Notes under the pieces: generated by a model
What the model was told of the DNA's origin: nothing
Seen by the model: the letters and a program-made list of their open reading frames with translations, nothing else
The model's database searches: none
Shown here: positions 1 to 10,204 of the stretch, piece after piece
How positions within the stretch are numbered: position 1 is the stretch's first letter
Layout: each line of letters opens with the position of its first letter
Source of the DNA: Brachionus plicatilis
Taxonomy: Eukaryota > Rotifera > Eurotatoria > Ploima > Brachionidae
Direction of reading: 5' to 3'
DNA length: 64,000 nucleotides
NCBI GenBank assembly: GCA_010279815.1
Contig: QEOQ01000522.1
Coordinates: 423,366-487,365 of the forward strand
Translations under genes and position numbers: made by a program

Positions 1-75
1 CCGGTATTAGGTTTTCAACAGCCCTCAGCTGATATTAGATGACAAAAAATGATATCAGATATCAGCTGATATCAA
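1..75. repeat. palindromic motif array, possible end of a hAT-like element
   Basis: The first 75 bases repeat CAGCTGATAT and GATATCAG in both orientations, with a perfect 16-bp palindrome (GATATCAGCTGATATC) at 58-73. The left edge reads, on the minus strand, GGGCTGTTGAAAACC, which resembles hAT-type termini. Only one end is visible and no target duplication can be tested. Confidence 0.35.
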
Positions 76-505
76 TATTAAAGAACACTATTCTATTTAC
101 ATTCAAATTTAGATCTTTTACTATTAATTAAAGAAAAAAGAGTTCATATAGAATTATATTGTTATAGGGCTGATTTACTAAGTTAGATCAGTTGTTAAGC
201 ATTACTCTACTTGTTGATAGATATGATATATTATGGTTATTTAATATATTATATTAATTGGTATTACTAGGCAACTCTAATTAATAGCTAGGAGAAATAA
301 GTATTTAAAAGGAATAGATTTTTGGTTAAGTGGTGGTTCTGTTTGTATAAAATATAACGATTTAAAACAATCAAATCTTTTCTTGATACAATGAATACAA
401 GGAAGAAAATCACACTACAACAATAAAAGGTATTAAATAAAAGGTGAATTCAGTGAATGGTTAAATGATAAGGGTTTATCTCTCTGATATTCAATCTTTC
501 ATTAA
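76..505. other. AT-rich stretch without a recognisable gene
   Basis: No open frame with protein-like composition, no clear inverted repeat and no RNA gene was seen. Confidence 0.5.
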
Positions 506-642
506 NNNNNNNNNNNNNNNNNNNNNNNNNNNNNNNNNNNNNNNNNNNNNNNNNNNNNNNNNNNNNNNNNNNNNNNNNNNNNNNNNNNNNNNNNNNNNNN
601 NNNNNNNNNNNNNNNNNNNNNNNNNNNNNNNNNNNNNNNNNN
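506..642. other. assembly gap (N run)
   Basis: 137 undetermined bases. Any reading frame across it is meaningless. Confidence 1.
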
Positions 643-794
643 CAAATTTAAATAAACAATAAAAAAAAAAAAAAGGTTTTCGACTCATTTTTCGGCAAAA
701 TTTTTAATTTTTTAGATTTCCAAATGCCGGCACTGTAGATCAATGGAAAATTTCAAGAAAATTGTCGAACAGATATTATTGGGTTTTTCAATAT

Positions 795-1201
795 ATTTTA
801 TTTATACCAAAATACTCCAGATTTGAAGCGAGATTTAAAAATATAAATTATTTACAAATTTTATACTGACATCTTTATTTCTTGATAGAAAAAGCGCTAA
901 AATTTCAATATAACAATTTCAAAATCGTTATTCTTTTTTATAAAGCTACCACTCTGCTTCAATTCAAAGCCAATCTTAAAAAAAGATTTGCCAAATTGAT
1001 GCACTCTTCACCGTAGTAGCCAAAAGTCAGCAATTTTGTTAAGGATACATACTTCGTAAATTATTAAAAATTTTATTTAGTTAATTAATTAGTATTAAAA
1101 ATATTAAAAAGCATTTATTTATACCAAAATACTCGAGATTTGAAGCTTGATTTTAAAATAAAAATTATTTACAAATTTTATACTGACATCTTTATTTCTT
1201 G
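795..1201. repeat. pair of about 95-bp direct repeats
   Basis: The block at about 795-893 (ATTTATACCAAAATACTC to CATCTTTATTTCTTG) recurs at about 1106-1201 with few mismatches. The spacer (900-1030) contains a minus-strand patch with non-random codons (residues like LTFGYYGEECINLANLF) that could be a short exon, but no splice frame could be confirmed. Confidence 0.6.
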
Positions 1202-1403
1202 TAATAAATCTTGCCAATATTATAAATTTCTTTATTTTAAATTCACTTTTTTTATTTTTTATTCATTACAAGTAGCCTTAGGTTATATTTAGCTCAAATT
1301 ATTAGCAAAATAAAAAGAAAATTCTCTATCAAGGTTTTAAAAAAATAAATCTTATTTTTGATTTAAAAAAAAAAAAGATAAATTTTTTTAAAAATTGGCT
1401 TAC

Positions 1404-1566
1404 CCAAAATATGCTCATGTGTCAACTGAAGAGTTTGATTTTTTTTGCGGCTGTACAAAAATTTCTCAAACAAAAACTCCTTCCGTCTGTAGTTAGACAT
1501 TCGTTCACGGTCCGCTCTCGACAGACCGTCAGGCCCACGGCTGCTATAAATCCTTGTCAGCTCCAT
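1404..1566 (-). CDS. candidate first exon of an unidentified gene
   Basis: A true ATG at 1566 opens 54 codons (MELTRIYSSRGPDGLSRADR and onward) rich in Arg, Lys and Ser. GC content is clearly higher than in the AT-rich flanks. The frame is followed by a good donor, GG|GTAAGCC, at 1403, so the exon would end at 1404 in phase 1. Continuing past the donor gives only low-complexity sequence, which supports splicing there. The next exon was not found within 400 bases downstream. The family is not recognised. It might belong to the same minus-strand transcript as the exon-like patch at 2341-2471, which would then lie upstream, but the presence of a start codon here argues against that. Confidence 0.4.
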
Positions 1567-2340
1567 TCGATTGTGATTTAGACGAATGTCAAGAACATTA
1601 ATTGCTTAAATAATTGACAGGGTTTTATTTTCACAAACAGTATAAACTAAAAAATTCTATTACTTGAGAGTTTTTAGCAAAAATAAAATACAAAGCATAC
1701 CTTAAGTGAATTAAAGTAGAATCATACTTTACTTAAGAGGAAAATTCGAATTAAAAATCAACTAAATTCATGCGAATTACTTGAATAAGAAATAGTTGAC
1801 AACTTAAAAGGACTTGGGTTACTAATGACAACCGTTAGTTTATGCTTAGATAAAAAAAGACTCCAAAAAATTCTTACTTAACTCATTAAGATTTTATTTA
1901 AATTTTTAATTAGCTAATATTTTGTTTTGATGCACCCAAGTGCTTCCTTAGAGAGTTGTTAGACATTTAAATAGTTTTTTATTTGAGCTAAAGAGAAAAA
2001 ATTTGGTCTCTAGGTAAAAAAATTCAACAACAAACAACCTTTAAAATTTTTATTTTTTTTTTCCAATTTTTAAATGTTATTTTTTTGTTTTTAAATAAAA
2101 ATAAATTTTCAAAATTTTTTTTTTTTTTTGCTCAAATCCGAAACCAAAGGGAAAGAAATAAAAATGCATTTTTATACAAAATAGTTTAAAATTCAGCACT
2201 CAGCTTTATTTGTGTATATTAAAAAATTTTTTTCTTAACAAAAATAATAAAAACAAATCAATTTTGTTGGAAAATATTTTTAAATTTTCACCTTTGTAGC
2301 AAATAACTATAACTAGAATTTTTTTGGATCGCTAAATACA

Positions 2341-2471
2341 TTAATAAAAACATTTTTTTGTTTTCTCAATTTTTGTAATGCGTGGTTGTTCTTTGACCAC
2401 TTCTGATCCTTTGATTATTTTCCAATTCGAAGTTTGTGAATTTAATTCAGGGAGTAGTTCCACAAAATCTC
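2341..2471 (-). CDS. candidate terminal exon of an unidentified gene
   Basis: An open minus-strand stretch begins right after an acceptor-like CTTAAG (2473-2472) and encodes about 40 residues, including DFVELLPELNSQTSN and KIIKGSEVVKEQPRITK, then stops at TAA (2343-2341). Composition is mixed hydrophobic/charged, unlike the surrounding poly-A/T. No upstream exon with matching phase was identified, so the gene cannot be completed. The product is not recognised. Confidence 0.35.
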
Positions 2472-2542
2472 CTTAAGTACGAATAAAAATAAAATTACTA
2501 ATTTTAAAAATTCATAAAAAGAATTGTTTTTCTTTCTAAATA

Positions 2543-2615
2543 ATAATAATAATATTTTATTTAGTTAGTCCAGTCGGAGCTGTTTATTCATCAAGTTAGA
2601 AAAATTCAAATTTAA
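2543..2615. repeat. (AAT)n tract beside a GC-richer block, possible antisense retroposon 3' end
   Basis: An AATAATAATAAT run is followed by a short block of normal GC (AGTCCAGTCGGAGCTG). Similar layouts, (AAT)n then a GC-richer block, occur at 21.4, 37.4 and 60.9 kb. This fits antisense 3' tails of non-LTR elements, but the blocks differ in sequence. Confidence 0.3.
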
Positions 2616-2837
2616 CATTTAATAAATTAAAAATATGAGAGAAAAAGAATTTAAGATATAAAAAAATCTTTTATCGAAAAAGTTTAAAAATTAAAATTAT
2701 TAGTATTAAAAAAAATTTTTTGTTTATTAACCTAAACAAGAAATTAAGAAAATTAAGTTTTTTTTTTTAATTTGAATAGTTTTAACTTTTAAATTAGATC
2801 TCCCCTAACTCTTAGTTTTTCCAGCGGTCGAATGTTA

Positions 2838-3172
2838 AAATTATGGGCATTGTGAATTTTGTTACAAAAATCAAAAACAAAATATTATAAGTGCCAAAGC
2901 TTAAAATCTGAAGGTACAAAACATGTTCCATAAATTGAAGCAATCGATACATCCTCTGTACCATCACTTAAAGTTGAGTTGGATTTTTATATAATATAAT
3001 ATACCAAATTTTGCAGTTTTGCAGAATCAGTATATCTGTAGTACAAACGATGTATCAGTTGCTACAATTTACAGAACATTTTTTGGTCCTTCAGAGCTTA
3101 AGCTTTGGCATTTTTAATATTTTGTTTTTGATTTTTGTGCCAAAATTTAGAATGCCAAAATTATGGGATCTT
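2838..3172. mobile_element. foldback (long inverted repeat) element, about 335 bp
   Basis: The left arm (from about 2838, AAAATTATGGGCATTGTGAA) pairs with the right arm (to about 3172, ending GCCAAAATTATGG) over roughly 135 bp per arm with scattered mismatches. Both arms contain CAAAAATCAAAAACAAAATA. The weak frames in the right arm are by-products of the repeat. GGCATTGTGAATTTTG in the left arm recurs in the foldback at 44.4-45.1 kb. Confidence 0.65.
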
Positions 3173-3415
3173 TCATGGAATGATTTTCCTTTGAGACAGT
3201 GAGCCATTTTTGTTACACGATGCTGAACTTTTACAAGGAAAACTTGTCCCTTACCTGGTACAATGACCAAACTGGGGCTGAGCACTTTAGATGAGGTCAT
3301 TTGCAGCAAGTGTTTAGTTTCTTCCAAGTTGTGATATCTATAGATATTAAAGAAGTGTTCATTAGCATACCCAGAATACTACTTGCCTTAGTATCGGCTT
3401 TGTTCGTTTGGTTTT
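3100..3415 (-). pseudogene. non-LTR retrotransposon reverse transcriptase, C-terminal fragment
   Basis: Minus-strand frames contain pieces typical of the region after the RT catalytic core of jockey/CR1-like elements: a segment with TKASSILGML and, in another frame, KVQHRVTKMAHCLKGKSF. Frameshifts and stops break it. The part at 3232-3415 is duplicated at 4767-4950 with more than 90% identity by eye, so two copies of the element, or a local duplication, lie 1.5 kb apart. Confidence 0.6.
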
Positions 3416-4127
3416 TCAATTTCAAGGTTAATCAACAGGTTAGTGCCCATGCCTCAAGAGACTGATTAACACTTCATTTATTTAAATTCATTAAAAAAAA
3501 ATAAATTATTTAAAAAAAAAAAAAATTCGACATAAAAATAATTCAATATACAAAAAAAGAAGTTATTGATTACATTGTTATTTGAAAAAATTTAACAACA
3601 AGATATTTAAGTTAAATAAATCAAATTTTGCAACTAAATTTATATAGAGAAAGTTAATGTTATTGAAAATTAAAAGCTTGAATGTTGAAAATTTCAACAT
3701 TGATCTCTTGATCACAAAGCAATTTATTAATCTTGAATTAAAAAACTCAAATGTTTTTTCACCACATTTCGATTTGGCCATCGGTTCTATTAGACTATGG
3801 CTGTTTCTTAAATTTAAATTCAAATTTCTTGAGTCATTTTTCTTAAGCCTCTCATTTAAATTCAAAGGAGAATTGTTATAAAAAAATAATCAAAGATAGC
3901 TTCTTTCGAAAAATAGCAAAATAGCGTAAAGCAATAGTTAAAATACGGTAGAATAAAGGTATTGAAAAATTGCACTTTTACTGAAGTAGCAAGATAGAAA
4001 ATTCTTTTGATAGAAAATAATTTTCTGTTAACTTTAATTGATAGATTACAGGCAAGTTTTGTAAAATTAAGATCTTGATCAATTATGAAGGGATTATTAT
4101 TAAATGGGTATTTACATACTGATTTGT

Positions 4128-4235
4128 TCCAGTGGTTTTACCAAAATTTACGCGAATTTACCAAAATTTTAGTAAATTTACGGGAATTCCGGTAAATTTA
4201 CTGTTTTTCACTTTTGCGATTTTACGTCTAATAAA
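4128..4235. repeat. solo end of a TTTTACGTAAA-motif element
   Basis: CAGTGGTTTTACCAAAATTT is followed by repeats of TTTACCAAAATT, TAGTAAATTTACGG and TTTTACG. This resembles one end of the TA-flanked element at 16450-16958, which starts CAGTGGTGATTT and has the same internal motif. The other end is missing. Confidence 0.45.
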
Positions 4236-4268
4236 AATATCTTCTTACAACTAAGATGTCTTGATCAC

Positions 4269-4752
4269 CTATTTTAACTTTCTCTGGATACAATTTTTTT
4301 TATTAGCAAAAATCATACAAAATGTTTTAGAACAGTTGATATCAATTTTGCTAAAAGTACACCATTCATTTAAAATCTCTGCTGTAAAGTTTAGACTATT
4401 CAAAGTTGTTTCAAGGTCTTTATCAGAGATACTAATTGTTGTATCATCTGCAGACATTTTGATATTTAAATTTTTAAATAAAAATGGTAAATCATTTATA
4501 AAAATGAGAAAAAGGAGTGGACCCAAAACTGATCCCTGAGGTACACCTAATTTTAATTTAAGACATTTCACCGCCAATTCTAACTATCTGAGATCTATTT
4601 TCAAAATAGTTTGATATAAGGCCTAAAAACGAATTGTCAAAACCATAATGAAAAAGTTTCAAAAGTAATAAATTTGAATCTTTACCATCAAAAGCTTTTC
4701 TAAAGTCAATAAATAAAGAGACAGTTGTGAGTTTCTTTTCTTTGGCTCTTTT
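4269..4752 (-). pseudogene. non-LTR retrotransposon reverse transcriptase, catalytic fragment
   Basis: On the minus strand the frame from about 4752 shows FIDFRKAFD, the RT motif around the first catalytic Asp. A frameshift near 4575 leads to GVPQGSVLGPLLFLIFINDL and then SADDTTISI, where the usual YADD box has become SADD. Sequence continues for about 60 residues and decays. It is a 5'- and 3'-truncated relic. The fragment upstream of it on the same strand (4767-4950) is a C-terminal piece that normally lies downstream, so the order is scrambled. Confidence 0.8.
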
Positions 4753-4766
4753 TAGTTCACAAATAT

Positions 4767-4950
4767 TTTACAAGGAAAACTTGTCCCTTACCAGGTACAA
4801 TTACCAAAGTGGGGCTGAGCACTTTAGATGAGGTCATTTGCAGCAAGTGTTTAGTTTCTTCCAAGTTGTGATATCTATAGATATTATAGAAGTGTTCTTT
4901 AGCATACCCATAATACTACTTGCCTTAGTCTCGGCTTTGTTCGTTTAGTT
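4767..4950 (-). repeat. second copy of the 184-bp RT C-terminal repeat
   Basis: About 184 bp matching 3232-3415 in the same orientation with about a dozen differences. It abuts the RT catalytic fragment at 4269-4752 in non-collinear order. Confidence 0.75.
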
Positions 4951-5094
4951 TATAGGTTTAATATTGCTCAATATAATAATTTGGGACAAAATCCCCTGAC
5001 TGTTTGGAATGAATATTTATTCTCCCTTTCAGTCCTATCTGATTGATCGTTTATATATTCTATCAGAGCTGGCAAAAAATATGTGAGATTTTTC

Positions 5095-5285
5095 AATAAA
5101 AAAATTTGGCAAATTAAATTATTAATTAAGTGTTTTGTTTAAAATTTAAATTAAAAAAAAAATTTTTACTTTGCAATTAACTTTTGGTAAAAACATTAAA
5201 AATTAGTTATCTTGATTTTTTTGAATTTTTAAATGCCTGGTCAAAGAAAAAAAGAAAATTTTATTATTTGCCAAGTCATTTTAAA
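5095..5285. repeat. dispersed repeat, three copies in the window
   Basis: The block from TTAATTAAGTGTTTTGTTTA through CTGGTCAAAGAAAAAA to TTTGCCAAGTCATTTTA recurs at about 34155-34395 and 57600-57840 (inside the segmental duplication). No coding content. Confidence 0.65.
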
Positions 5286-5740
5286 AATTGACTGTGACAT
5301 TTACAACAGATTTAGTGAAATCGGGGGGGTATTTGGATGAATCCTTAGAAGATTTAATACCTTCTGAATGAGAGACCCCTAATTTGTCGACAATAGAAAT
5401 TTTCTTGGCCTAATACTTCTGGTTGTCACTTATTTATGAGAAGAGCCTTTTTTGGTTTCTTCTTGTCCGTATCATTAAATTTCGTTTTTTGGAATTTTTA
5501 ATTGACAACTTAGTTTAAACTTAATATTTTATAAAAAAAATTCACTTGTTAAAAGTAGTTTAAAAAATATTCTTTCTTTTTACCAATTTTTAAATTTATT
5601 TACATTTTTTAGAAAATTTAGAACATTTAGAAGTTTTTGTTCTTTTTAATTAAAATCGATTTTTGTTGAATAATTCATTCATTTAATTTTATTTAAAAAT
5701 TATTCTTTATCCTACAATTTATATATATTATGAAAATATA

Positions 5741-6191
5741 CCGTAAACTCGTGACCACTCTTCTTGTCAAAATTTGGGTTTATTCTATATGGAACTAATA
5801 CCATCGAAGCCATGTTAAAAAAATTTTTTATTTTTTTTTGAAGAAAACCTTGACTCCTGACAGAAGTTTGCTTTTTTTCTTAGAATAATTTCGAATTTAT
5901 TCTGAAATAAACTTAGAATTAGAATTTACTCTTAGAATAAATACAAAAATTAGAATAAAGTTTAATTTTTAATTTTTTTTAATTTCGAATTTAACTCTAC
6001 AATTTTTTAAGTTTATTTCAGAAGAAATACAAAATTATTCTAAGAAAAAAAGCAAACTTTTGTCAGGAGTCAAGGTTTTCTTCAAAAAAAAAATAAAAAA
6101 AATTTATAACATGGCTTCGAAGGTACTAATTTCATATAGAATAAACCCAAATTTTGACATTATTCCAAGAAGAGTGGTCACGAGTTTACGG
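5741..6191. mobile_element. TA-flanked MITE with long TIRs
   Basis: Ends CCGTAAACTCGTGACCACTC and its complement, flanked by TA (5739-5740, 6192-6193). Nearly the whole 451 bp is an inverted repeat (arms share TTGACTCCTGACAGAAG/CTTTTGTCAGGAGTCAA and CATGGCTTC). A TA target duplication and long TIRs point to the Tc1/mariner group. No transposase. The first bases (CCGTAA) match those of the larger element at 18185-19221. Confidence 0.85.
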
Positions 6192-6206
6192 TAATTAAAA
6201 TTTTTT

Positions 6207-6631
6207 GGGTCTACCTTTTCAACACAAAAAAATAACCATTCAACACAATTTCAAAACGCTCAGCACAAAATGATTTCTTCTCAACACAAAAATTAAAATT
6301 TGAATGAAGCAAAAAATGCGGGAAAATGGTTTTCTAGAGACTAATTTTTTTAATTTCTTTTCTTTAAGCTTCGAAATTTGCTTTATTTACCTAACTTCCA
6401 CTTATAAATATCATTAAATAAAATTTAAAATTAAAAAAAAAATTAATTTTTTTAAAGATATTTTTGTGTTGAAAAATAAATTTCCTTTAAGAATTATTTT
6501 CAAACACAAATTTTTTGTGTTAAATGTTTTTTTTTTAAATATAATTTTTTGTGCTGAGAAGAAATCGAATTGTGTTGAATGTTTTTTTCATTGTGCTAAT
6601 CAGAAATTGATTGTGCTGAAATAATATTCCC
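6207..6631. mobile_element. TIR element with TTGTGTTGAA/TTGTGCTGA motif arrays
   Basis: Starts GGGTCTACCTTTTCAACAC and ends with the inverted TTGTGCTGAAATAATATTCCC. It is flanked by a perfect 9-bp direct repeat AAATTTTTT (6198-6206, 6632-6640); that sequence is low complexity, so chance is possible. Both ends carry several CAACACAA or CAGCACAA copies, inverted at the other end. A 9-bp duplication with GGG termini would fit MULE-type elements. It lies only 13 bp from the previous MITE. Confidence 0.65.
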
Positions 6632-6640
6632 AAATTTTTT

Positions 6641-7136
6641 ATTTAAAAAAAATTAAATTATTTTTTTTCTATTTTAATTAAGATTTAAATTAACAATAAA
6701 TTCTTAAAAAATGCCATTTATTCTTCCTACACCATCTAAAAGAGTTCATGAGTTTGAAGCTGACAATAAAATCAGAAGATCTAAAAGTTAATTCTGAATA
6801 AATTTATGTTGTTTTCTTTATTAAATTGATTAATTAATGAGTAAATTGATTGAATTGTATTTTAATATTTTTATTGCATTTTTATAAGCTAATTCTAATC
6901 GTAATTCAAAAAAAAATATTTTTATGAAAATTAGATAATCCTTTAATTAATTTTTTAAACAATGCATATCATCGGCAAATTGAAGTTTGAGATTGAGATC
7001 AAATATAAACTGTAATATTTTTTAATTTAAAAGTGTAATTTAAAAACATATTGAGAGAAAGGAAAAAGCATATTATAAAGAATTTTGGAGCACTTTTTTA
7101 TTAAGCATATTTTGACAGTCTCTGTTAATAACTAGC
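6641..7136. other. AT-rich stretch, nothing recognised
   Basis: No coding-like frame or inverted repeat identified. Confidence 0.45.
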
Positions 7137-8262
7137 ATTTGATACTGTTCTGCACAGACGACTAATAGCTAAATTGAAAGCGTAAAACTCTGATGGTCTG
7201 ACACTAAAATGGATTGAAGCTTTCTTGAAAAATAGAAGACAACGAGTTATTCAGGGTGAAATTTTGTCGGACTGGATTGAGATTTTTAGCGGTGTACCAC
7301 AAGGGTCAGTGATTGATCAACTATTGTTAGTTTTGTATATCAATGATCTACCAAAAGGAATAGAGAATGTTCTCAAAATGTATGCAGATGATACTGAAAT
7401 GTTATCGCAAGCGGTATCAGAAATAAGCGCAGCGAAACTACAATCAGATTTAGATTTAATTTTCAAGTGGACTCAAGATTGGCTACTTCTCTTCAACACA
7501 TCAAAATGTGTGGTTATGCATTATTGTCATAAAAACAAAAAATTTCCTTATTTTATTAATGGTAAGCAGTTATCAACGTCAGAAACCGAAAGAGATCTTG
7601 GAGTTATTTTCAAGGCAAATCTTAAATGGAAAAATCAAGTTACAGAGGCTACAAACAAAGCAAATCAAATGTTAGGTCGCATCAGGCAATCATTCGCTCG
7701 TTTTGATTGTAAGTTATTAAGATCTTTGTAGTTAACTTTTGTTCGTCCTCTTTTGGAATTTGCGGTGCCTGTATGGTCTCCAATTCTTAAGTCTGACTGT
7801 GAGAATGTTGAAAGGATTCAACGCAGGGCTACGAAGTTTATTTCTTCAATTAGAAACAAACCGTATGGAAGCAGATTGAGGGCTTTAAACATTCCAAATC
7901 TGTTGGAAAGAAGAAAAAGAGGTGATCTAATTCAATTATACAAGTTCATGCATGGAATTGAATTGGTTGAAAAAAGCAACAATTTTAATGTCACAAAAAA
8001 CCAAGAGAGAGATCACTTTTTTAAATATCACAAAGAAATTTCGAGGCTTCAACATAAAGATAATTTTTGTTTTCAACAGAACTGCTATCATATGGAACTC
8101 GCTGCCAAATGAATTAGTTGAAGCCCCCAATGCTAACAGCTTTAAAGAAGGCATTGATTGCTGTATGAACAGAAATCAATCACATCAGCTGTCTTAGTGT
8201 GCCTTATCAGCACATTCGCTGGCTAGCCAGCTACAGTCAAAACTACTACTACTACTACTACT
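7137..8262 (+). pseudogene. non-LTR retrotransposon RT, 5'-truncated copy with (ACT)n tail
   Basis: The plus strand encodes most of an RT finger/palm and thumb: FDTVLHRRLIAKLKA near 7137, GVPQGSV at about 7290, the catalytic box YADDTEM at about 7381, ERDLGVIFKANLKWK, then VRPLLEFAVPVWSP and ERIQRRATKFISS. This layout is typical of jockey/CR1/L2-like LINEs. Lesions: an in-frame TAA in the first segment (7184-7186), a TAG at 7729-7731, and a frameshift near 8065 before the final RTAIIWNSLPNELVEAP segment, which ends at 8197. A short 3' UTR runs to an (ACT)n tract at about 8242-8262. It is the best preserved LINE in the window but not functional. Confidence 0.9.
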
Positions 8263-8299
8263 AAACTAACTAAACACTAATTTGATTAAAGAAATTATA

Positions 8300-8817
8300 C
8301 AGTACTCCCTCGATTTTATGACTCCTGATTTTGTGACATTTTAATTTTATGACACAAATACTGTGTAACGCAGACTATTCCTATACAAATACATTATATT
8401 TTTTTTCGTTTTTATGACATTTGATTTTATGACAATTTAGTTTTATGACAGGAAAAAAAGACAAAATTATATTCACTTTCATATCAATTTACATGTAAAA
8501 AATTTTTGATTTTATGACATGAAAATATAAGTTTTGTATATTATTGTTCAAATTTATTTTTTTTTAATTAGACTTGTTGAAAATAATATTTATTCTAGAA
8601 AAAAAAAATTTATCCAGAAACGTTTAGAATTCTAAAATTAATTAAATTTTATTAACTTGTTTTGAATTTCAATGTATTTTTATAATAAAATTTAAAAATC
8701 ATTTCCCATGTACTTTATTTTATGACATTTATGTCACAAAATCTAAGCTGTGACAATTCAATTTTATGACATAAATCTTGTGTTCCCCTGACCTGTCACA
8801 AAATCGAGGGAGTACTG
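8300..8817. mobile_element. pogo/Tigger-like MITE
   Basis: Perfect termini CAGTACTCCCTCGATTTT and complement, flanked by TA (8298-8299, 8818-8819). Pogo/Tigger TIRs characteristically begin CAGT and soon read CTCGATTT. The 518-bp body contains at least eight copies of ATTTTATGACA or close variants in both orientations and no coding frame. Non-autonomous. Confidence 0.85.
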
Positions 8818-9060
8818 TAATAAGAATAAAAAATTGAATATTTTTTCTATACAAAATTTCAAGAAAATTTAAAAGGAATTTTAAAAAATTTCGAATTTAT
8901 TCTTTTATATTTTTAATTATATTTTCGTTCATTAAACTGATTACGCAAAAAACGATATTTATTGTTTAGCATCACGAGTTCATTATTTTCAATTGTTTCG
9001 AGCTTTTCCAATTCAAATCTTAGACTTAACAAAAAAATTAAATTTTAAATAAATTCTTTT

Positions 9061-9909
9061 TCAAAAGTTATTTAACTGTTCAGTCTCTTCGTCAGACTCC
9101 GCATAGCCCGAACTTGACTCCAGACTTTCGAGCTCTTTTGTGAGCTCTTTTTCTTTTGTCTCCAGTTTGCCAAGCTCTTTGCTTAAATCTAAAAAAATGA
9201 CCAAAACTTTAATTTAATTTTCACAATACTTGTCTCAGTTTCTGACAATAGCAAAAGCTCAGATTCCAAAAAGTTTAGTTCACTAACAAAATCTTTAAAA
9301 CTCTCAAGTTTTCTAATTTCTATTTAAAATTAATTAAAATAAAACCAGCTGTAATTTAGTTACCAGCTTCAAGCCGATTTACCAAGTCTAGCTTAGATTT
9401 TAAAACATTTTGTTTAAAGTCAATGCACATTTTCTCAAAATTAGACTCGCATCTAAGCCCTATTTTTTTATAAATTGAATCAAAAATTTTTATTTGTTCG
9501 CTTATTTCATTTTGAATGTGATCCTTAAAAAAATAAAAAAAAAATAAATTTTTTTAAGTTTAATTTTTTTTTACAATTTTGGTCAAAAAATCATCTCTTT
9601 TTTGCTCGCTTGCTTTAAATGTTTTGATGAGTTGGTCGATTGATCGATCGATTAAATCAAGCTGGACGTGCAGTCCGATTATGGAATTATTCTTAAAGTG
9701 AGTAATTATTTTCTGAATATTAGTTTTTTTTTGTTTACCAAAATAGTGTTCTCTGCTTTTGTACTAGATGACTTGGAGTTTATCTTTTCGATCTCGGTCT
9801 CTTTGTTGGAAATGTTTTTGTCCAAAATTTGCAGCTGAGAGGATAGCTTTTTGACTAGTGAGTCAAGAATTAAAATTTCTTTCAGAAAATTGTCTAAATT
9901 TTCGGCCAT
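9061..9909 (-). CDS. five-exon coiled-coil protein, family not recognised
   Basis: A spliced 221-residue protein reads from ATG 9909 to TGA 9061. Exons are 9909-9739, 9691-9575, 9523-9364, 9319-9230 and 9188-9061. All four introns (47, 51, 44 and 41 nt) have GT..AG borders, and phases agree (0, 0, 1, 1) with no internal stop. Sequence begins MAENLDNFLKEILILDS and is dominated by heptad-like Leu/Ile/Lys/Glu segments (KLSSQLQILDKNISNKETEI; GKLETKEKELTKELESLE). It ends with an acidic tail (YAESDEETEQLNNF). No enzymatic motif, signal peptide or membrane segment. It looks like a structural or adaptor coiled-coil protein, but no orthologue can be named. For intron 1 an alternative acceptor at 9713 (26-nt intron) is also in frame; the 47-nt choice matches the other introns. 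Confidence 0.8.
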
Positions 9910-10015
9910 TTTTCTCAAATTTAAAAATTTTGTTAAGATTTTTTTTAGCTTAAAAAAAGTTGAAGATTTTAAAATTTTTTAGTAATTTTTCAACACTCCT
10001 GAAATTTTAATCATA

Positions 10016-10198
10016 ATGAGTTCAGCATTTAGAACCAGCTTGAAAAATTTTGGATTTAAGCTCGGATCAGTCGATGACGGATCATTTTTAAAGCTAGTGA
10101 ATTTATTTGATTTAAAAGAAAATTTTTTCCAAATTGAGGGTTTATTATTTTTAAATTCTCAGAGTTTTTTTTTCTATGAGAGTTTCCTAGGCAAATAG
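10016..10198 (+). CDS. small ORF divergent from the coiled-coil gene
   Basis: ATG at 10016, 60 codons, TAG. The 106 bp between it and ATG 9909 could be a shared bidirectional promoter. Sequence has FGFKLGSVDDGSFLKLVNLF and then Phe/Leu-rich residues. The N-terminal half has an amphipathic, protein-like pattern faintly reminiscent of the helical N-terminal domain of DNA polymerase alpha subunit B, but this is only a resemblance. It may be a first exon, a pseudogene or chance. Confidence 0.35.
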   Translation: MSSAFRTSLKNFGFKLGSVDDGSFLKLVNLFDLKENFFQIEGLLFLNSQSFFFYESFLGK

Positions 10199-10204
10199 TA
10201 TTTA

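Noticed and set aside
465..688. Frames across the N run
   Set aside because: Most of their length is undetermined sequence.
3657..3881. Overlapping 74- and 95-codon frames on both strands
   Set aside because: Phe/Leu/Asn/Lys-rich translation of low-complexity AT sequence, no motif, and both strands open equally.
8242..8262. (ACT)n tracts as independent microsatellites or a CRISPR-like repeat
   Set aside because: All three follow RT C-terminal sequence at a similar distance, so they are LINE tails; no spacer-repeat pattern exists.
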